This document shows, piece by piece, positions 32,909 through 40,427 of a stretch of 64,000 nt of DNA (positions are counted from its first letter, which is position 1; every line of letters starts with the position of its first letter). Source of the stretch: Paractinoplanes maris (lineage in GTDB: Bacteria; Actinomycetota; Actinomycetes; Mycobacteriales; Micromonosporaceae); the NCBI RefSeq assembly GCF_023544465.1, contig NZ_JALPVL010000003.1:62001-126000 (forward strand), written 5' to 3'. A program made the position numbers and the translations under genes. The notes beneath the pieces are model-generated. The model was not told the DNA's origin and searched no databases. It was given only the letters and a program-made list of their open reading frames with translations.

Positions 32909-33919
32909 TCAGACGCCCGCCGCGTCCAGGCGGCGGAGCTGCTCGTCGCTCAGCTTGACGTCCAGCGCCGGCAGCGCGTCCTCGAACTGCGCGCGCGTCC
33001 GCGGCCCGATCAGCGGCAGCACCCGCGGCGACTCCTGGTCCATCAGCCACGCCGGCACGAGCTGGTTGGGCGTCACGCCGGCCTCCGAAGCCACCTCGGC
33101 CAGCACGGCCAGCCGGGCGTCCGCGTCGGGTCCGGAGTAGCTGCCCATCATCCAGTGCCCGTCCCGCTTGGCCGCGCTGTCATAGACACCCTTGAGGATC
33201 GGCGAGTAGGCCACCAGCGTCTGGTCCCGGTGCTCGCGCAGATAGTCGAGCTGCTCGTAGCCGGCGATGGAGGCGGAGCCGGTCGAGGCTCCCGGCCGCA
33301 GGTACGAGTGCTGCTGCTGCACCGCCACCGGCAGCGTCCACCCGTGGCGCTCGCAGAGCTGCCGGATCCGCTCCAGCCGCCAGGTCCGGACGTTCGACCA
33401 CCCGAGGTAGCGCACCTTGCCCGCCCGCACGAAGCCGTCCAGCGCCTCCAGCGTCTCCTCGAGCGGAGTGTTCCGGTCGTCGACGTGCACGTAATAGAGG
33501 TCCACATGGTCGGTACCCAGCCGCCGCAGGCTGCCGTCGAGCGCGTGCCGCAGCGTGTCCGCCCCCGCCCCCTCGAAGGTGCGCCGGGCCAGATCCCAGT
33601 CCGGCTGCCCCTCGTCGTCCCACAGCTGCGGCGAGAAGACCGGCCCGGCCGAGCCCTTGGTGGCGAGAAAGACCTGCTCACGCCGATCGCCGGCGCGCAT
33701 CCAGCGGCCCAGCAGCTCCTCGCTCTGCCCGCCCAGGGTGCCCGGGTGCCGCCACCACTCGTAGCAGTCGGCGGTGTCGACGAAGGACCCGCCGATCTCG
33801 AGGTAGCGGTCGAGGATGTGCACCGAGTCCCGCTCGTCGGTGGCGCCGCCCATCTGCATGGCCCCGAGCGCCATCCGGCTGACGTGCTGCCCGGTCTGAC
33901 CCAGTTCGATCGTCTGCAT
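32909..33919 (-). CDS. Aldo/keto reductase
   Basis: A 336-aa NADPH-dependent oxidoreductase of the AKR superfamily. The tetrad residues are seen in FVDTADCYEWW (Asp, Tyr), FLATKGSAG (Lys) and DLYYVHVDDRN (His). Cofactor-binding segments are LVAYSPILKGVY and LIGPRTRAQFEDAL. It has an unusually clear promoter with a 19-bp spacer reading a dyad (33926-33956), typical of MerR-family activators. The -10 box is so close to ATG 33919 that the transcript should be leaderless. Substrate unknown; a stress-aldehyde role would fit MerR control. Confidence 0.92.
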   Translation of the reverse strand: MQTIELGQTGQHVSRMALGAMQMGGATDERDSVHILDRYLEIGGSFVDTADCYEWWRHPGTLGGQSEELLGRWMRAGDRREQVFLATKGSAGPVFSPQLWDDEGQPDWDLARRTFEGAGADTLRHALDGSLRRLGTDHVDLYYVHVDDRNTPLEETLEALDGFVRAGKVRYLGWSNVRTWRLERIRQLCERHGWTLPVAVQQQHSYLRPGASTGSASIAGYEQLDYLREHRDQTLVAYSPILKGVYDSAAKRDGHWMMGSYSGPDADARLAVLAEVASEAGVTPNQLVPAWLMDQESPRVLPLIGPRTRAQFEDALPALDVKLSDEQLRRLDAAGV

Positions 33920-33925
33920 GCCCCG

Positions 33926-33956
33926 ACGCTAGGTCTTCGAGCGCGCTCTAGGTCAA
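33926..33956 (-). promoter_or_regulatory. MerR-type promoter of the aldo/keto reductase
   Basis: On the minus strand, -35 TTGACC (33951-33956) and -10 TAGCGT (33926-33931) are 19 bp apart. The spacer contains the palindrome gagcgcgctc. Overlong spacers spanning a dyad are the signature of MerR/SoxR-family activated promoters. The -35 box overlaps the stop of the upstream gene. No MerR gene is in the window. Confidence 0.65.
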
Positions 33957-34598
33957 GCCGTCCAACAGGGAAGCCAGGTGCACCAGGGGCCGGAGGTCCC
34001 CGACCGGGTGGGACGGAACGAGACGGCCCTCGGTCCACGTCATCAGCTCGGCGCCGGACACACTCCACGGCACCGGCACCTGACCGGCGAGGTGCGCGGC
34101 GAACAGCGGCGGCGTGCACCATGGCCCGGGTGCCCCGGTGATCCGGAACGCCTTGTCGAACCCGGGGTCGCCGGTGACGCTCTCCCGCCGGGACAGCCGG
34201 CCGCGGGCGGTGACGGTGGCCGGCGCCCACGCCCGGCGCAGGATGGCCACGCTCACCACCCAGTGCCGGGTGTGCGGGGTGGTGGTGGCGCTGCCGTCGG
34301 CCCCGGTGACCACCTGCACGTCGGTCACCTCGTATTCCCCCACCAGGATCGGCCGGCCGCCGACCTGGCCCGACAACATCACGCGGACGCCGGCGGGGTT
34401 GGCCCCGGGCAGGCGACTCCCCCAGTCGACCGCCGGCTGCGGGATGAGCTGCCAGCCGTGCCGGGCGGCCCACTCGGCGATCCGGGTGTCCCGCCGGCGG
34501 CGCTGCCGGGCGGCCAGCAGGGCCACCACGACCACCAGGGCCAGCGAGGCCACGCACAGGAAGGCGACCGTCCCGGTGAGCGGGTCGACGCCGATCAT
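33948..34598 (-). CDS. Membrane-anchored protein of unknown function
   Basis: A 216-aa protein; ATG 34598 overlaps the upstream stop (ATGA). Residues about 8-32 form one membrane helix (VAFLCVASLALVVVVALLAA) followed by an Arg-rich stop-transfer (RQRRRRDTR). The remaining 180 residues face the cytoplasm and look like a beta-rich domain (GWQLIPQPAVDWGSRLPG; RPILVGEYEVTDVQVV; LVPSHPVGDLRPLVHLASLL). Similar proteins with one TM and a cytoplasmic domain occur in actinomycetes without function. It is the last gene of the type VII-substrate-like cluster. Confidence 0.75.
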   Translation of the reverse strand: MIGVDPLTGTVAFLCVASLALVVVVALLAARQRRRRDTRIAEWAARHGWQLIPQPAVDWGSRLPGANPAGVRVMLSGQVGGRPILVGEYEVTDVQVVTGADGSATTTPHTRHWVVSVAILRRAWAPATVTARGRLSRRESVTGDPGFDKAFRITGAPGPWCTPPLFAAHLAGQVPVPWSVSGAELMTWTEGRLVPSHPVGDLRPLVHLASLLDGLT

Positions 34599-34930
34599 CG
34601 GCGCCGGCGGACGGCCGAGGCGGCGTACAGCCCGAGCAGCGAGTCGAACAGCGCGATGACCGCGGCGAAGCCCGGCGTCAGCTCGCCCGCCGCCACCAGC
34701 ACCGCGCCCGCCACGAAGACGCCGACCAGCCGCAGCAGGGCCAGACCGAAGCCGAGGTCGGCCCGCGACAGCAGCAGGACCAGCACCAGGCCGACGCCGG
34801 CCGCGCCCGACGCCCCCATCAGCACGAACGCCGCGATACCGCCGTCGTCGCGCAGGGCCGACCAGGCCAGGCCGCCGATCGCGGCCAGCCCCGCCTCGCA
34901 GAGCAGGAAGGCGATCAGGAGGACGGGCAT
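34595..34930 (-). CDS. Small membrane protein, four TM helices
   Basis: A 111-aa, highly hydrophobic protein with four predicted helices (LLIAFLLCEAGLAAIGGLAW; GIAAFVLMGASGAAGVGLVL; LRLVGVFVAGAVLVAAGEL; AVIALFDSLLGLYAASA), ending in RRRR. It starts 5 bp after the WXG100-like gene and overlaps the following gene by 4 bp, so it belongs to the same operon. Function unknown. Confidence 0.75.
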   Translation of the reverse strand: MPVLLIAFLLCEAGLAAIGGLAWSALRDDGGIAAFVLMGASGAAGVGLVLVLLLSRADLGFGLALLRLVGVFVAGAVLVAAGELTPGFAAVIALFDSLLGLYAASAVRRRR

Positions 34931-34935
34931 CGGGC

Positions 34936-35661
34936 TCAGCCGGTGACCGCGGGCGGCCAGGCACCGTCGTGGTAGCCGGCGTTGTCGTTCAGCTTCTGCC
35001 GCAGCGCGCTGTTCGCGGCGGACGCCGTGGACTTCAGGTTGAGCCCGCCCGCCGCGAAGGCGGCGACGGCGCCCCCGGCCGCGCCGGCCGCGATGAACGG
35101 CGCGGCGGGCAGCCCGACGATCGTCGCCGACGACGAGAGCGCCCCGACGATGCCGATGACCAGCGCCCCGAGCGCGACGACCAGGGCGCCCCAGAAGAGG
35201 TAGATCGCCTTGACCATGTCGCCCAGCATGGTGGCGATGCCGTCGCTGTAGACGGTCTTCATCTTCTCGAGGGCGGCCTTCTGCAGCGGCAGCATCTGCC
35301 GGTAGGCCTCGGCGGCGTCACCGTCCCAGTTGGTGTCCACCTCGAGCAGCCCGGCCTCGGCGAACTGCACCCGGCCGCTGACCGGGCCGCCGATCTCGTT
35401 GCTCCAGGCGTTCGCGGTGGACGACAGGGCGCTGGGCGAGCCCATGTTCGACACGATCTCGCGCAGCGCGTCCCACGCCTGCCGCATGAAGTCGCAGAAC
35501 GCGTTCCAGCCCGAGACCACCTTGTCGCGCAGGAAGCCGGGCAGGAAGCCGATCTTGGAGTTGATCGCGCTCTGCAGGTCGTTCGACTTCTGCTCGATGC
35601 GGTCGAGCAGGGACATGATCTTGTCGATGAGATCCTGTTCCTGGGCCGTCGAGTCACTCAC
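34936..35661 (-). CDS. WXG100-like protein with hydrophobic C-terminus
   Basis: A 241-aa protein read from GTG 35661, which overlaps the upstream gene by 8 bp. Residues 1-150 are helical (QEQDLIDKIMSLLDRIEQKS; FCDFMRQAWDALREIVSNMG) and contain a WxG turn in LLEVDTNWDGDAAEAYRQML, the hallmark of ESAT-6/WXG100 proteins. Residues about 165-215 are Ala/Gly-rich membrane-type segments (AIYLFWGALVVALGALVIGI; FIAAGAAGGAVAAFAAGG). It looks like a substrate or adaptor of a type VII-like secretion system with a membrane-active tail. No ESX core genes are in the window. Confidence 0.78.
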   Translation of the reverse strand: MSDSTAQEQDLIDKIMSLLDRIEQKSNDLQSAINSKIGFLPGFLRDKVVSGWNAFCDFMRQAWDALREIVSNMGSPSALSSTANAWSNEIGGPVSGRVQFAEAGLLEVDTNWDGDAAEAYRQMLPLQKAALEKMKTVYSDGIATMLGDMVKAIYLFWGALVVALGALVIGIVGALSSSATIVGLPAAPFIAAGAAGGAVAAFAAGGLNLKSTASAANSALRQKLNDNAGYHDGAWPPAVTG

Positions 35662-35971
35662 GGACGTCCCACACTCCTCCGAGCCGCGCCGCGGCCTCCT
35701 CGTCGTCGCGCTCGTAGGCCGCCGCGACCTGGTCGAGCGTGCGGGCCAGGTCGGCGTGGATCCGGGCCCCCTGGAGCAGCAGCCGGCCTGCCTTGGCCTG
35801 GATCTCGGCGTACGTGTCGAGCAGCCCCGTGGACGCACTGGCCCAGGACAGCTGGCCCTCGGTGAGGCTCAGGCCGGTCGCCTCCTCGGCCGCGCGACTC
35901 AGCACGCCGGAGGTCTCGTCCCAGGTCACCGCGTCGGTGTGCAGCGCGTTGAGGGCTGCCTTGAGCGTCAT
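35654..35971 (-). CDS. EspC/ESAT-6-like type VII substrate-like protein
   Basis: A 105-aa helical-hairpin protein: helix ALNALHTDAVTWDETSGVLS, a turn around GQLSWASASTG, then helix YAEIQAKAGRLLLQGARIHA with ADLARTLDQVAAAYERDDEE. Length and the terminal AAxAYERDD pattern fit EspC-like or WXG100-superfamily proteins, which are often secreted as pairs. The partner is probably the overlapping downstream gene (8-bp overlap). Confidence 0.75.
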   Translation of the reverse strand: MTLKAALNALHTDAVTWDETSGVLSRAAEEATGLSLTEGQLSWASASTGLLDTYAEIQAKAGRLLLQGARIHADLARTLDQVAAAYERDDEEAAARLGGVWDVRE

Positions 35972-35983
35972 CGTTACCCCGTC

Positions 35984-36730
35984 TCAGTCGGTGAGCCGCA
36001 GTCGCCGGGCCAGTCCGAGCGGGTCCTGCGCGAGCTGCTGGGCCTCGCTCAGGCGGCTCTCGGCGATCAATTCCCGTACGCCGTGACGGTCGGCCTCGGC
36101 ATAGGCGGCGCGGAACGCCGCGGTGGTCTGCCGGGCGACATTGATCTCGTGGGCCTGCAGGAGCCACTGCCGGTCGTACGCGATGGCGGTGACGTCGCCG
36201 CCGCCGGTGACCGTGACCCGCACCTTGCGGTCGGGGCTGCGGCCGGTGTGGGTGGCCGCCAGCGCCCCGCTGAGGGCGCCCGACACCTGATCGAGCCCCT
36301 GCTCGATCGACTCGGCCAGGGTCAGCAACTCGCGCAGGGCGGCCCGGCTGTCCTCGGCCGACAGGGGACCGCTGCCCCCGGCCGCGGCCTGCAGGCGGCG
36401 GGTGAAGTCGTCGCGGTCGAGCGCGGGCGCCGTGGCCGGGGCGTCGCCCGCCCACGCGTCGCCCCAGGCCTCGAAGCGGCGCCGGGTCGCCACCCGGACC
36501 GCCTCGATCACCGCCTCGTCGAGGGCGAGCGACCCGAGCCGCCGCCGCCAGCCCGGGACGACCGTGACCTCGCCGACCCGTCCCTGCTCGTCGAGCGTGA
36601 CGGTGACCGCGCCGGCCGGGTCGGCCCCGGTGGCTCCGGACGCGCGCTGCCCGGCCGCACGGGCCTGGGCGGCGAGGGTCTCACCCCGCTCGGCCAGCAC
36701 GCGCAGGTGCTCGAGTCGATCGTCGGTCAT
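35984..36730 (-). CDS. YbaB/EbfC-like protein with two repeats
   Basis: A 248-aa protein that appears to contain two YbaB/EbfC-type halves. The first (about residues 1-95) ends GAVTVTLDEQGRVGEVTVVP then LALDEAVIEAVRVATRR. The second (about 120-215) has KVRVTVTGGGDVTAIAYDRQ. YbaB proteins bind DNA, but in actinomycetes fused YbaB domains often stand first in operons with WXG100/EspC-like genes, as here (12 bp before the next gene). It may be a chaperone or adaptor for them; function not proven. Confidence 0.78.
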   Translation of the reverse strand: MTDDRLEHLRVLAERGETLAAQARAAGQRASGATGADPAGAVTVTLDEQGRVGEVTVVPGWRRRLGSLALDEAVIEAVRVATRRRFEAWGDAWAGDAPATAPALDRDDFTRRLQAAAGGSGPLSAEDSRAALRELLTLAESIEQGLDQVSGALSGALAATHTGRSPDRKVRVTVTGGGDVTAIAYDRQWLLQAHEINVARQTTAAFRAAYAEADRHGVRELIAESRLSEAQQLAQDPLGLARRLRLTD

Positions 36731-36828
36731 CGGACCGCCCCCGCTGAGTCAATGGCGCCTCGGCGCAACTGCCTGGACTCTCCCAAGCGGACGGACGCCC
36801 GGCAACCCCGCCCGGAGGAAAAGCCGCA

Positions 36829-37884
36829 TTACGACTCGATGGGCGAGACCGACAGCGAGCCGATGCCCGCCACCGCCTCGATCCGCAGACCGCCCGAATC
36901 GTCGTCCGACCCCCGGGCGCGCAGCGTCTCACCGCGGTCGACACCCTTGTCGCGGTCGCCGTTGAGGTCGACCTCCCCGGCACCCTTGCGCAGCTTCACT
37001 TTGATCCGGAACTCACCCTCGGTGCCGATGTGCCAGCGGCGCACCCCGCCGGCCATCCGGATCTCGATCTGGCGCTGCTGGCGCGGCAGCGTCAGCTCGA
37101 GGCGGTCGGCGCCGCCCTCGAAGTAGAAGTCGCGCACCCGGCCCCCGGCCATCGCGAACATGCCCCGCTTGACGCCGCCCTCCATCCGCACGGTCCAGGT
37201 GATCCGGTCGTCGAGCACGACGTCGACCCGGCCCGATCCGTCCTCGTCGTCGTCCGGCTTCGCGGTCAGCTCGAGCGAGGTGCCGTCCAGCCGGGCGTCA
37301 GGGATCACGCCGCTGCCGTCGGGCGAGGCGACCCGGGCGACGCCGTTGCGGGCCGGACGGCCCAGCGTCACGTTGAGCTCGGTCAGGTCGGAGGCCAGCA
37401 CAAAGGTGCCGGCCGCGAACGGCGGGCCGGGCGGGGCGGCCGGCGGCGAGGACGACGGCGCCGGCGAGGGGGTGGTGGGGGCGGCCGAGGTCGGTGCGGG
37501 GGCGATCGAGACCGGCGGGTTCGGCGTCACGCCGACGATGATGCCCGGGTCGGCGGCGGCGGTCGGGGTGGGCGCGGGGTCCTCGTCGCCGGTGAGGCGG
37601 GTCAGCGCGAAGGCCCCCACGCCGAGCACGAGCAGGGCACCGGCCGCGCCGGCGATCAGACGCGTCCGGCGCCGGGACGGGCCGGGCTTTTCGGGGGTGT
37701 CCGGGATCCGGGCCGGATCGGGCCAGTAGTCGGCGATCCGGGGGAACGTCACGGCGGTGGGCTGGACCGTCTCGTCGGCCAGGCCGGCGTACGTCCCGGT
37801 GTCGTAGTCGTCGGCGGTCTTGGTGTCGGAGCCGGTGGCGGGCTGGTGGTCGTCACTGGGCGGAGGGAGGGCGGAGCCGTCCAT
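36829..37884 (-). CDS. Single-pass membrane protein with extracellular beta domain
   Basis: A 351-aa protein. Residues 1-72 are cytoplasmic and acidic. Residues about 75-96 form one membrane helix (LIAGAAGALLVLGVGAFAL) preceded by RRRTR. An Ala/Pro/Ser/Thr-rich stalk (about 100-155) spans the wall. The outer part (about 155-351) is beta-rich (GRVDVVLDDRITWTVRMEGG; IEIRMAGGVRRWHIGTEGEF) and ends with a DLNGDRDKGVDRGE-type acidic loop that could bind calcium. ATG 37884 has gaggagg. It precedes the YbaB gene by 98 bp in the same direction, so it may belong to the same cluster. Confidence 0.72.
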   Translation of the reverse strand: MDGSALPPPSDDHQPATGSDTKTADDYDTGTYAGLADETVQPTAVTFPRIADYWPDPARIPDTPEKPGPSRRRTRLIAGAAGALLVLGVGAFALTRLTGDEDPAPTPTAAADPGIIVGVTPNPPVSIAPAPTSAAPTTPSPAPSSSPPAAPPGPPFAAGTFVLASDLTELNVTLGRPARNGVARVASPDGSGVIPDARLDGTSLELTAKPDDDEDGSGRVDVVLDDRITWTVRMEGGVKRGMFAMAGGRVRDFYFEGGADRLELTLPRQQRQIEIRMAGGVRRWHIGTEGEFRIKVKLRKGAGEVDLNGDRDKGVDRGETLRARGSDDDSGGLRIEAVAGIGSLSVSPIES

Positions 37885-38097
37885 CGCGCGCCTCCTCGGT
37901 GCGGCCGCGGCGGCCCGCGGACCCGGGCGCCGTCACCGGGAAGTACGGGCGAGATCACGCCAGGGTTCGATCCCCGGACGGCTGTCGAAGGTCTGCGCGA
38001 TCGGGCCAAGGCTCTTGCCCTTAGCCGATTTCACCGTAAGAATGCCTTTCCGTCAGCTTAAAAGTGTCTTAGCCGATGGCGCGGGGATCACAAATCA

Positions 38098-38994
38098 ATG
38101 CCCGATGAGGACAGCCACGACAGACTTCGCATCGGCGGCTGGGTTCCGCCCTACCGCGATGCCAACGGTCCGCTCCGCCCTCCCGTCCCACCCCGCAGTC
38201 TCGGATCCGTCGTCCGCCGCAGCCTGCCGGCCGCCCTGTGGCCGGCGCCGTCCGCGCGCCACGGGGCCGGCAGCGGTGGCCGCCGGGCGGTCGTGGCGCT
38301 GGCCACCGGCGCGCTCATCGCGATGGCCGGGCTCACCGCCCTGGCCCTGCGTGGCGACGAGGCCGGGCAGACCACGCTGGCCCAGCGGGTGGTGCTGCCT
38401 CCGTATGTGCCGTCCGATCCGGTCTCGGTCCTGCCGTCGCCGGCGACCAGCAGCCCCGGCTCAGTGATCCGCTCGCCCACCCGCAACCAGGTCACGACCC
38501 GCCCGTCCAGTTCACCCGGGACGAAACCGGCGACGAGGCCGGCGAGCCGTCCGCCGTCGACCGCCCCGGCGCCCGCCCTGCGTCCGGGCGCGACGGTCGG
38601 CCTGGAACGGGCCGACCGCGCCGGCTATCGGCTGCGGCACCGCGATTTCCTGGCCCGCTTCGACCCGATCGGCGACGGCAGCGACCGCGGCGACCGCCAG
38701 GACTCGCGCTTCACCGTCCGGGCCGGGCTGGCCTCGGACGCGTGTGTGTCGCTCGAGGCGGAGAACTTCCCCGGCTACTTCCTGCGCCACCGCGACTTCG
38801 TGCTGCGGCTGGACCGGCGGGACCGGTCGCGGTTGTTCGAGCAGGACGCCACGTTCTGCCCGCGCCCGGCCGGCGAGGGTGCCGTGGTGCTCGAATCGGT
38901 GAATTACCCCGGCCGCTTCCTGTCGGCCGGTGACCGCGGCGTCCGCCTGTCCCGCGAGGACGCCACGGCCTTCGTGATCCGCCGGCCGTTGTAG
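38098..38994 (+). CDS. Membrane-anchored AbfB (arabinose-binding-like) domain protein
   Basis: A 298-aa protein. One membrane helix at about residues 63-84 (AVVALATGALIAMAGLTALA) follows a basic cytoplasmic tail, and a Pro/Ser/Thr-rich stalk (about 105-160) follows it. Residues about 165-297 are an AbfB/CBM42-type beta-trefoil: repeated R(L)RHRDF motifs (AGYRLRHRDFLARFD; GYFLRHRDFVLRLD) and SVNYPGRFLSAGD. AbfB domains bind arabinofuranose side chains; no catalytic domain is attached, so it may be a surface lectin. Divergent from the 37884 gene; the 213-bp gap carries cttagccgat at about 38020 and 38069. Confidence 0.82.
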   Translation: MPDEDSHDRLRIGGWVPPYRDANGPLRPPVPPRSLGSVVRRSLPAALWPAPSARHGAGSGGRRAVVALATGALIAMAGLTALALRGDEAGQTTLAQRVVLPPYVPSDPVSVLPSPATSSPGSVIRSPTRNQVTTRPSSSPGTKPATRPASRPPSTAPAPALRPGATVGLERADRAGYRLRHRDFLARFDPIGDGSDRGDRQDSRFTVRAGLASDACVSLEAENFPGYFLRHRDFVLRLDRRDRSRLFEQDATFCPRPAGEGAVVLESVNYPGRFLSAGDRGVRLSREDATAFVIRRPL

Positions 38995-39363
38995 CTACTC
39001 CGCGTCGTCCTCGCCCTCGAGCCACGGACGGCCGACCGGATGCCCGCCACCCGACCAGGTCAGGCGCACCACGACATGGCCCTCCGACGCCGTCCGGGCG
39101 AGGACGGCGGCCGCCGACTCGGCCCGGAAGGTCACGCCGAACTCGAGCTCGATCTTCTCGGGCACGTCGCTCGCCTGCCGGAACGCGTCCAGGGTCTTGA
39201 GCGCGGCCGTCCGCACGTCGACCAGGGACTGCTCGAGCGACTCGCGCGCGATGAACGCCGACCCGTCGAACGCCACCTCGCCCGAGGACGAGTCGGGACC
39301 GTCGATCTCGACCAGCACGGCACTGCCGTCGTCGGCCTGCAGGCGCAGAAGCTCGTTCGCCAC
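38995..39363 (-). CDS. Trypco1/CU044_2847-type protein
   Basis: A 122-aa soluble protein matching the CU044_2847 (trypsin-co-occurring domain 1) pattern: VLVEIDGPDSSSGEVAFDG near the N-terminus, a central helix SLVDVRTAALKTLDAFRQA, and KIELEFGVTFRAESAAAVLA followed by HVVVRLTW. GTG 39363 has gaggagga 7-8 nt upstream. These domains usually accompany trypsin-like proteases in predicted bacterial conflict systems, but no protease gene is adjacent. Its stop directly abuts that of the AbfB gene. Confidence 0.82.
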   Translation of the reverse strand: MANELLRLQADDGSAVLVEIDGPDSSSGEVAFDGSAFIARESLEQSLVDVRTAALKTLDAFRQASDVPEKIELEFGVTFRAESAAAVLARTASEGHVVVRLTWSGGGHPVGRPWLEGEDDAE

Positions 39364-39426
39364 CGGTTGTCCTCCTCTGTCGGGAGCTCGACCCTATCGG
39401 CAACCGGCCGCGTGACGGTCGATCAT

Positions 39427-39684
39427 TCATTCCACCGGGCCGGGACGGCCGAGGTGATAGCCCTGACCGTGGTCGCAGCCGGGCTCGCGCAGCAGGTCCT
39501 CCTGCTCGGCGGTCTCGATGCCCTCGGCCGTTGCCGAGGGTGGGAATGCCCGACCCGATGTCGAGGAACTGGCGCACGCCCTGAGCGGTCAGCCGGCGCA
39601 CGGCTCGTCCGAGGAAGGCCCGGTTGGCCCGGGCGACGAGGCGCGCCCGACGCCTTCCGGCACTCAACCATACGATTCGGTCAT
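39427..39684 (-). pseudogene. Decayed fusion: DUF574 methyltransferase start joined to an EAL-domain end
   Basis: Read on the minus strand, ATG 39684 (ggaggggag RBS) opens MTESYG then TGA then VPEGVG, the usual start of DUF574 SAM-dependent methyltransferases (MTESYGWVPEGV...), with Trp7 changed to a stop. After a deletion and frame change, ARANRAFLGRAVRRL and VRQFLDIGSGIPT follow, again DUF574. From about 39534 the frame changes once more to AEGIETAEQEDLLREPGCDH and GQGYHLGRP, the C-terminal end of an EAL domain, stopping at 39427-39429. The region is therefore a remnant of two genes fused by deletion and cannot give a working protein. Confidence 0.75.
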
Positions 39685-39770
39685 CGTGCTCCCCTCCCAC
39701 CGGGCCGACCAGCAGCCTCTGCCCAAAGTGGAGGGACCCGGGAACACCGGAAGAATGCCACACTGCTCCC

Positions 39771-40427
39771 GTGATCGACGTCGAGACGAACGCCGCCGTG
39801 CGGAACAACGCCGACTGGTGCGCCGCGGTCCTCCGCTCGCACGGACTCGGCTACACCTTCAGCCCGCGCGTGTGGCGCAGCGCCGGGCCCACGCCGCCCT
39901 ACTATCCCGAGGCGATCACCCTGCGGCCCGACGCGACTGCGGCCGACGTGCTCGGCAAGCGCGCGGTCAAGGACAGCTTCGCCACGCTGGATCTCGCTCG
40001 GCACGGCTACACCGAGTTGTTCAGCGCCGAGTGGATCCACCGCCCGGCGAGCCGGACCGAGGGCACCGGGGCCGAAGAGGTCACCACCGCCGCCGCCCTG
40101 GCCGAGTGGCACCAGGCCTGGCACGGCGGCGACGACGAGCCGCCCGACGTCTTCCGCCCGGCCCTGCTCGACGACCGTTCGGTGTCGGTCCACGCGGTCC
40201 GCGACGGCGACCGGATCGCCGGCGGCTACATCCTCAACCGCACCGGCGCGGTGGCCGGCGTCTCCAACCTCTTCGCCACCGACCCCGCCGATCGCCCCGT
40301 GGTGTGGGCGTCGATCCCGCACGGGATCCCGCTGGTCGGCTATGAGAGCGGCGACGACCTCGACCAGGCGCGGGCAGCCGGCTTCCGCCCGGTCGGCCCG
40401 CTGCGCATCTGGTTGTCAGAAGCCTGA
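39771..40427 (+). CDS. GNAT-like hypothetical protein
   Basis: A 218-aa protein starting at GTG 39771, without an RBS and possibly leaderless. The N-terminal half includes GLGYTFSPRVWRSAGPTPPY and YPEAITLRPDATAADVLGKR. The C-terminal half reads like a GNAT acyltransferase core (SVHAVRDGDRIAGGYILNR; GVSNLFATD; LVGYESGDDLDQARAAGF). The CoA loop is not typical, so an acetyltransferase is only a possibility. Its last 12 bp overlap the convergent LhgO gene. Confidence 0.7.
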   Translation: MIDVETNAAVRNNADWCAAVLRSHGLGYTFSPRVWRSAGPTPPYYPEAITLRPDATAADVLGKRAVKDSFATLDLARHGYTELFSAEWIHRPASRTEGTGAEEVTTAAALAEWHQAWHGGDDEPPDVFRPALLDDRSVSVHAVRDGDRIAGGYILNRTGAVAGVSNLFATDPADRPVVWASIPHGIPLVGYESGDDLDQARAAGFRPVGPLRIWLSEA

